Assembly (NCBI GenBank): GCA_029582265.1
Contig: CM055828.1
Coordinates: 11,076,942 to 11,140,941 of the forward strand
Length of the DNA: 64,000 bases
Direction of reading: 5' to 3'
From: Zoroaster sp. YZ-2022
Lineage: Eukaryota; Echinodermata; Asteroidea; Forcipulatida; Zoroasteridae
Positions 57,640 through 64,000 of this stretch are shown here, one piece after another. Below the pieces are notes generated by a model, which saw nothing but the letters and a program-made list of their open reading frames with translations, ran no database searches and was not told the origin of the DNA. How positions within the stretch are numbered: the stretch's first letter is position 1; each line of letters opens with the position of its first letter. The translations under genes and the position numbers were made by a program.

Positions 57640-59440
57640 TTTAAATCAAAACTGCGGTAAAAAAACCCCATATATCATAATATTAATTTGACATAAGATA
57701 GTTTTCAATTTTGTATATTCTTCGGATCTAATATTTTTAAAGGGGGACATGTAAAAAAGTGTCAAAATTTTAATACCGGGGTTACATAGGTTGCATTTAC
57801 CGTCATTATCCCCCCAAATTTCTAATTCTGGATTGGTGGAAGAGTGTTGGGGGGAGTTTAAATTGAGACTGACGCCAGGGAAGCGTTTTATCAAAAATAA
57901 CTTTCAAACATGGGCGATCTTTGATGGTTCAAATCAGTTGGAAGATTTGGACAAGTTTCCAACCAATCTTTCGAAATATCATAAGTAGCGCTTAATCGAT
58001 TTAAAGTCGGATTGAGGGCTCCCCGGGTTTTTGCACAGTCAAAATTTTATTCAAGTCGCAGCTGGTAGGGGTATTTTGAGCACTATTTTAAAAATTTGAA
58101 CGCAACGTTAAATTCGCAGCCAAAGGGTAAACATAGTAAGTAAAGGGCTTGGGCCAGCGTGCATTTCCATATTAATAACTCTACAGAGGTATTTCGCCTC
58201 GCGAATTTTTATGAAATGTGGAAAGAGGCGACCTGCCCGCCGAGATCGCCGTAGAGTGCAACACGCGTATTGCGTGGAACCTTCAGAATATTTGCGCCAT
58301 TTTCGATTAAGTTTTCAATTTTGTCAAGATCTGACTGGCTACAGGACCATACAGCACATGCATAATTGATCGACGGTAGCGCAATCGTCCTCCATAGTAT
58401 ATCCCCATAATAAACGCGATTATAGTCGTCGTTGGCGATAATAGACTTTTTGTAACAATCGTCTACTCCTTTTTAACAACTTCATCAATTGTGCATGATC
58501 CGTTGGTTCGAGATATATTAACACCCAAGTACTTATAAGAATCGACTTCCGAAATCAATCTATCACCAAGTTTCCATAATTTTTCTTTGTTAACCCTTTT
58601 ACCGATTAAGACATTGGACTTATCGTCATTAAAACCCCATCTCCAATATTTGCAAAATCGGCAGCTAGGTTTAATACTGTTAAGTTCATTCTCGTCATTA
58701 GCCAGTAAAACAACATCGTCTGCCAAAGAGGCTTCCCTAAACATCGTGAAATTTTTACCCCAAATCATGAGCCTTGAGTAATTTAAATTTAATTCGTTGA
58801 TAAAAAAAGAAAAAAAACCGGGGACAGGACACAGCCCTGTTTCTTCAGTCCTTGAAAAAATTTCCCTATTAATATCCCAAATTTACCGAGCCTGGACATT
58901 ATCGTAGAGTGCATCGATTAATCTCAAAATTCTACCTTAACCCTGTATTCCACGCTGCCATAGGAGACCATCTCTCCCAAAAGTGTCAAAAGCTTTCGGA
59001 AATCCAGGAAGGCCATAAAAATTTTTTTCCCTCTGCAAGACGACACGCGGCTTTCTTTAAGGGTAAAATATGATCTTCACATCGATAAGACGAACGGGAA
59101 ACCCCCCTGAACTTCCGAAAGAGCATTTGTACTTTCAAGGAAATCGGAGATATTCATTGCAAAACTGTTAAATATTTTTCCAAACACGGGTCAGAAATCC
59201 CCCGTAGTTGTTCAAATCCTTACGGTCACCTTTCTTAAATAAGGGACAATGACCGCGATTCCATTCCTCGGGATCTTTTAAACAAAAAACTTTCTAAACA
59301 TATCCAAAAGCGACCGATTTTAAAAACTCCCCCGTGTTTAAGAGCTCGTTCATGTCCATCAATACCTGGAGATTTGTTGTTTTGGCCCTTCTTTGATTTG
59401 AATATCCATGTTAATATCAACGTCATAAATACAATTACTA
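57640..59440 (-). mobile_element. LINE D: decayed APE-type LINE, RT part only
   Basis: Minus-strand order: NKSPGIDG (59400-59380), a poorly readable middle, LADDVVLLANDENEL (58730-58690, the RT catalytic loop with both Asp), DSYKYLGVNIS (58540), WRTIALPSINYA-VW (58390), and a C-terminal stretch with CNLCNPG (57790). The order and wording fit a LINE ORF2 from the first RT block to the Cys-rich tail. Frames change many times, partly because quality is poor at 58780-59300. No endonuclease is visible upstream. Confidence 0.75.
58463..58768 (-). pseudogene. LINE D catalytic RT segment
   Basis: This 101-codon open stretch holds LADDVVLLA (A-x-D-D catalytic loop), WGFNDDKSNVLIG (the K-x-N-x-x-V block) and DSYKYLGVNIS. 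It is the best preserved part of LINE D. Confidence 0.85.
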
Positions 59441-60022
59441 TTTCCTACCTGTAAAAATAATTGGTCATTTGACTAAAACAAAATAGTCCAACATGATGTC
59501 TGACATGACTTATTATAATTGTCAAAACTTGTGTTGACTAGTGGATTTAGTCAAAATGGACTAGAATTAATTAGTCCCAGACTAGATTTAAATGATGTCT
59601 CTTACCTAATCTTTAGTCCACAACCTTTTACTTAGTCCAGACTTTAGCTTGTCCAGTGACTTTTGCTTGGGCAGTTACTTTAAGATTAGTCCAACCTTAA
59701 TATTTAAACATTCAAAGTTATGACTAATGGCATTAGTCAAAAGACAATTTTTGGTTTTTACAAGTTAGCATCGGTCTATCAGCTAATGATGAATGAACAC
59801 TTTCTGCAACAAAAGGGAAAACCACATGTGTCTTTATTATATGCAAAATTCAGTTAACACTAAATTTACTCAATACTGTCTTTTAACAATTATTTCACCC
59901 AAAGTGGGAAAACCGTAATTCAAACGTTCAAGACAATTGTCCATTTTAACTGGTGCTGATTTATTTTATTTATAACTGGTGCTGATTTATTTATATTTTT
60001 AATAGAATCAAATTTCAAAGAA
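59441..60022. other. AT-rich stretch dense in TAGTC/GACTA words
   Basis: Between 59465 and 59760, TAGTCCA, TTAGTCCAGACT, TAGTCAAAATGGACTAG and similar words occur about a dozen times in both orientations. No regular unit length. No gene recognised. It runs into an assembly gap. Confidence 0.5.
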
Positions 60023-60522
60023 NNNNNNNNNNNNNNNNNNNNNNNNNNNNNNNNNNNNNNNNNNNNNNNNNNNNNNNNNNNNNNNNNNNNNNNNNNNNNN
60101 NNNNNNNNNNNNNNNNNNNNNNNNNNNNNNNNNNNNNNNNNNNNNNNNNNNNNNNNNNNNNNNNNNNNNNNNNNNNNNNNNNNNNNNNNNNNNNNNNNNN
60201 NNNNNNNNNNNNNNNNNNNNNNNNNNNNNNNNNNNNNNNNNNNNNNNNNNNNNNNNNNNNNNNNNNNNNNNNNNNNNNNNNNNNNNNNNNNNNNNNNNNN
60301 NNNNNNNNNNNNNNNNNNNNNNNNNNNNNNNNNNNNNNNNNNNNNNNNNNNNNNNNNNNNNNNNNNNNNNNNNNNNNNNNNNNNNNNNNNNNNNNNNNNN
60401 NNNNNNNNNNNNNNNNNNNNNNNNNNNNNNNNNNNNNNNNNNNNNNNNNNNNNNNNNNNNNNNNNNNNNNNNNNNNNNNNNNNNNNNNNNNNNNNNNNNN
60501 NNNNNNNNNNNNNNNNNNNNNN
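60023..60522. other. Assembly gap of 500 N
   Basis: Exactly 500 unknown bases; the frame drawn across it is meaningless. Confidence 1.
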
Positions 60523-61433
60523 AGTTAGACAGGTTATTCCTCTTCAAAAAAACTTATTCACCTTTTTCCAAGTGACAGGAAACAGTCAAGGGCGCGGCTA
60601 ACATTTTCGCCGTAAGCGATCTTCAATTTATTCAATGTTGAGAAAAATAATCAGATCATAGATAAATACACTTTAACGAAGAGCAAACGTAATTGGTTTA
60701 AACTTCAAAAAGCATCGCACAGTGCCAAAAACTGACCAATCACAGGCTCGAACACTCAAAACAGTAATGTTTCGACGTGCGCCATGTACGCGCTTAGCCA
60801 TGCGTATTATACGCTCCCTTTGAATCTTGCGCGTGCAGTAAACCCATAATTATAGATATAGAACAATGACACGCGGTGCGTTAAGTGTGTATTTTGCTTT
60901 CTCTGCAAGCTTGACGTCATAAGCGTGTCTTAACTTTTAACAAAAATAATTAAAAATAAGGTTTTTTAAGGAAAGAAAAAAGGTTTCTTCCGTTGAACTG
61001 CAGTGAATTTGTTTTTACATTATGATAGCGTGATACTTCAATATACTATATTTAATATTTTTAAGAACCCAACCCACAGGAAACAGTCAGGGGCACTGAT
61101 AACACGAAGGGGTCGGCAAAAATATGTTGAATTTATACCAAATTATAAGAAGAGTTTTCTCCCAAATTTATCTTCAAAGCGATTATTTTATTTTTAATTT
61201 AGTGAGAACAGCATAGTTTCAAGATAATGTTCCATCAGTTTTCAGTCCTACAGTGAAAACAGTTGTCATCAAGAACAGTTTTCCATCAAGAAGCGACACT
61301 GACACAGTAATACTATAATAAAAACAACTGGTGTGACGTTTGTGCCCAAATGTGTGCTTGTGATGGAAGCACATGCTCTGCTAAGTCATATGCCAACCAG
61401 CAGACACGGGATACATTGCTGCATGGACTGCAT
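60523..61433. other. Unassigned sequence
   Basis: No gene or repeat recognised. GGAAACAGTCA occurs at about 60569 and 61079 followed by GGGC, a possible shared element end. Confidence 0.4.
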
Positions 61434-61795
61434 AGGCGGATCCAGGATTTTTCAAAAGGGGGGGTCCAACCAGTGGCGTAGCTGTGATTTTTTCCAGGGT
61501 GGCAAGTGCTCTCAAAATTTCCGACTTAGGGGGATAGATCAATAATGCCCCCTAAAACTCCTCGGAAACACCACTTTATGGTAAGATTTTTCCCTCTGCA
61601 ACATTATTTTTTTTTCGTAACTATTTTTTTTTTTTTAATGAAAAAATGGTATGGCAGGGATGTTTGATCTAGGAATCTTTTACACAGGGGGAAAGGGGAA
61701 TCAGGCCTTTATGTCCTGATTGTTGTGACATATAGTACGTGTTATGCAGCACATCCATAGGCGGATCCTGGATTTTTAAATGGGGTCCAACCAGG
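61434..61795 (+). repeat. Direct repeat pair flanking about 270 bp
   Basis: GCATAGGCGGATCCAGGATT (61430) and CCATAGGCGGATCCTGGATT (61754) each continue into TTT, a GGGGTCC word and AACCA. GGCGGATCC-GGATTTTT words are common in many animal genomes and usually mark transposon ends, but no transposase is present. Confidence 0.7.
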
Positions 61796-62676
61796 GACAC
61801 ATATATTTTGTTACAGATGGATGAATTTCCGTGTGAGTTCCTCTTCCCAAAAACAAATCCTGGGTGCGCCAGTGGTCTAGCCTCCAAAAAATATTGGCTC
61901 GTACCGCGCGCTGCTACCGACAAGTCCCAACCTTCGATGTTCCCTTTGCCTGCACGAAGCCGAACCCTTAAATATGCTGCCGTCAATGAGTATCTTGCCG
62001 GTTATGTGCGCAAGGAATACTATCCAGTCGTTGGGGCTTATTCTGAGGACTGGAGGAGTTTTAGTCCAGCTCAAAACGAAATGTAAGTGCCCTCGATTCA
62101 AACTTTCATCTAATTCACCTATAGGTATTCTGCCGGTAACATCCGCATTACTCACGCAGAGGGGCTGTTTTATGAAATCACACTCATGCAGCGCCCTCAG
62201 GAAGGTTTTCATGGGTTCTACATTTTAATATTTAATAATCTACACGTATCTCATTTATTAAAGATTCTTTCTTTAAAATATTATATAGAATTGTTTGGTA
62301 AAGAACTACATTTCAAAATAGTGAAGGAAATAATCGAAAGCTCGTTTAATATCAAGTTGCCACAATTACCAATTTGTTTTGTGCATTTTTAAAAAGCATA
62401 TGTTTCTTGAAAACAAGAGGAAGTATTGTACTCTTTTCTAACACCAATAATGTGCCACCTTTTAATGTTCCCCTTCATAAAACAAGCCTCATCGACGGTA
62501 GTTTGTTTACTGGGAAATGACCAGTTGCAATTTAGTTAGTCCAGACTAAAACATTTTTAAATTTGCAGCTTGGGTTAAGTAAATGATTTTTTTTAAATCT
62601 AAGTCTGAGGAAAACACAATGTTAGGGTGACATCGCTTTCAATGCAGGATACCTTGCGGTAAGATGGCCTCCTTAC
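61796..62676. other. Unassigned sequence with overlapping open frames
   Basis: Frames of 105-115 codons lie on both strands at 61669-62212 without known motifs. A minus-strand segment at about 62165-62219 (TGTAG acceptor, GTGAGT donor) could be a short exon downstream of the OTU gene, but its frame fit was not established. Confidence 0.35.
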
Positions 62677-62925
62677 CTAAACTGATATAGTGGTGTTCTC
62701 CAATGTGGACCAAGAAGCAGTTGTGTAGTGGTACGAGTACAGGTTCCTGCCAGAATTTTGTTCACAAGATATCCCTGATTTTGTGCTTTTCTCCAGGCTT
62801 GTCACTATATGAATGTCACGATTTTAACATTCTCACATCCCTTGACTGCAACTGCATCCACCCAAGTGCCACACTCTGCCCATTTTTGACAGATATTTAA
62901 ATGTGGAATGCCTTCTTTCAGAGGG
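62677..62925 (-). pseudogene. OTU gene, exon with the catalytic His block
   Basis: Frames in order are KEGIPHLNICQKWAECGTWV, then RDIHIVTSLEKSTKSG, then EPVLVPLHNCFLVHIGEHHY and ISL, ending at a GTAAGG donor. GTWVDxVAxxA, DIHIVTS and HxxEHHYxSL are the successive late blocks of OTU domains. Two frame changes occur within 150 bases. Confidence 0.6.
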
Positions 62926-63123
62926 TCCTTTACATCCCGGAGAAAAAAACGAGACGATTTATTAACTGAAATATTTCATCATCACCATTCATTTAAGCCA
63001 AAATACATAAGTTGCTTTAGAAACCTTTGTCAATAGACGGATTTAATGAAAATTTAATACCCAAAGAGCTATTGAGTATAACAAGTTTGTCATCAGTGTA
63101 TTTTTGTTAAACTTAAAGGTGAC

Positions 63124-63382
63124 TCATTGAAACATCTTATGGACAGCATAATCACCAAGTTTTAGATAGCGCACAAGCTCAGCTCCTGAGCTGTGCTGCA
63201 CTACTTGAGGCAACCCAAGTTCTCTGAACTGGTCGGAAACACAATGGAAGAAACAGTTTCCCATCACCCGGCACATTTTTCCGGATTTCCCAATTTCAGA
63301 GTGGCAATGTTTTGTATCAGGCGGTCGAAAAATGTTTGCTTGTGAATGTGTAATTCTTGTGTGGACGTTGAAGGGCTGGAGT
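63124..63382 (-). pseudogene. OTU gene, exon with the catalytic Cys loop
   Basis: Entered in phase from the upstream exon, the frame reads SSPSTSTQELHIHKQTFFDR and then hits TGA. The motif PGDG lies in a second frame and NCFFHCVSDQF, HSSGAELVRYL in a third, as if one or two single-base indels fall in the A-runs at 63288-63310 and 63268-63272. The 3' end of the exon is uncertain; a possible donor GTGATT lies within LKLGDY. Confidence 0.6.
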
Positions 63383-63499
63383 CTGAAACGCAATTAGAAC
63401 CAAATGTTAAATGTTCCAGCATCACCATCGTCATCACCGAAGTTCATCACCATATTCATATAACAATTGTAATTACAGAGTTATAGGCCTGCATCTTAC

Positions 63500-63610
63500 C
63501 ATTTTCTTTCTCTGTGCCGTAAATCTTTGTTGTTTTGGGGCAACAAAGTTTAAAAATGTTCGTCCAGGTGCTACCAACATCAAGTCTGCGCCTCTTTTTG
63601 GGTCTCATTT
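63500..63610 (-). CDS. OTU gene, upstream exon
   Basis: This 111-base exon has consensus splice sites on both sides and phase 1-1. It is open throughout, with basic PKKRRRLD near its start and two adjacent Cys. It joins in phase to the exon at 63382. The assignment to the OTU gene rests on adjacency, strand and phase. Confidence 0.55.
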
Positions 63611-63614
63611 CTAG

Positions 63615-64000
63615 GGGGGACACACACAAAAACACTTTTATTTTCATGCATGAACACCCATGTCAGAACGTTTTAAGAAGATCTACAGATAATATGAGAA
63701 GTTCTGTAACATATTTTATTGAATTTATTTGAACTAAATACAAATTTGACCAGGAGTTACTTTTAGTGTGTGGGTTAGCCCATTACTGCAGTTTTCTTAA
63801 ATAAAATATTTATTAATGCATCAGGTAAAAAACAAAATCACAATGAAAATTGGCCAGGGTTAGCCTAGGGGCAGTTAACCCAAAACTACAAGTTTGCATA
63901 ATAAGATATTTTATCATATCTACTTTATTATAGTTGTGTTTCCTATATTACATTTGAAAAACATTTGGGTGGGTAGGTTGGTAAAATCTTCTCTTTTTTT
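63615..64000. other. Unassigned AT-rich sequence at window end
   Basis: No further exon recognised. Additional upstream exons of the OTU gene would lie here or beyond the window. Confidence 0.4.

Larger units (their letters stand above)
62677..63610 (-). pseudogene. OTU-family cysteine protease gene, three visible exons with broken frames
   Basis: OTU proteases remove ubiquitin. Exon 1 is 63610-63500, with acceptor CCCCCCTAG and donor GTAAGA, and codes RPKKRRRLDVGSTW, a nuclear-localisation-like basic run. Exon 2 begins at 63382 (acceptor GCGTTTCAG) and runs to about 63124. It encodes PGDG and, one frame away, NCFFHCVSDQFRELG, the OTU catalytic Asp/Cys loop. Exon 3 (about 62920-62677, donor GTAAGG) encodes ECGTWVDAVAV, DIHIVTS and FLVHIGEHHYISL, the block with the catalytic His. 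Phases of exons 1 and 2 agree. Frames shift at the catalytic loop and twice in exon 3, so it is a pseudogene or a gene with assembly indels. The introns argue against a retrocopy. Confidence 0.7.

Overview
This is a repeat-dominated, AT-rich nuclear DNA window from an animal. I infer a marine invertebrate from the element repertoire (several APE-type LINEs, a tRNA-derived SINE with an ATT-rich tail, a Ty3/Gypsy pol remnant, exons encoding LDL-receptor class A and OTU domains, and canonical GT-AG splice signals). The species cannot be named from sequence alone. There are no operons, bacterial genes or CRISPR arrays. No intact long gene is present. The coding content is transposon debris plus a few candidate host exons.

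Layout. 1-3390: antisense Tx1-like LINE (LINE A), cut by the window edge. 3462-4440: sense Gypsy reverse-transcriptase fragment. 5525-7690: antisense Jockey/CR1-like LINE. 7925-13770: a composite element with long imperfect terminal inverted repeats. It contains the start of a transposon-type 'CLICQ' reading frame (12177-12392) and a nested CFDP2-like LINE (8745-12145). 14739-17966: a SINE fused to a second Tx1-like LINE (LINE B), bounded on its other side by a 7-bp satellite (17967-18356). 19833-25570: fold-back repeats, two compact palindromic elements (22408-22647, 24731-24835) and an inverted duplication with a SINE in only one copy. 28424-28923: assembly gap. 29038-39245: sparse minus-strand candidate exons (two LDL-A half-domain exons) and one plus-strand terminal-exon candidate. 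34980-35515 and 39735-41065: GC-rich minisatellites. 41345-55150: sequence of visibly poor quality. 55248-56995: possible hAT-like non-autonomous element. 57640-59440: antisense LINE D. 60023-60522: second gap. 62677-63610: minus-strand exons of an OTU-family cysteine protease, with good splice sites but broken frames.

The strongest leads are the long-TIR composite element with its CLICQ frame, the OTU gene, the SINE insertion with an empty-site paralogue, and the 41-55 kb block. That block has a systematic error signature, shown by comparing a SINE copy inside it with a clean copy outside. Predictions inside it should not be trusted.
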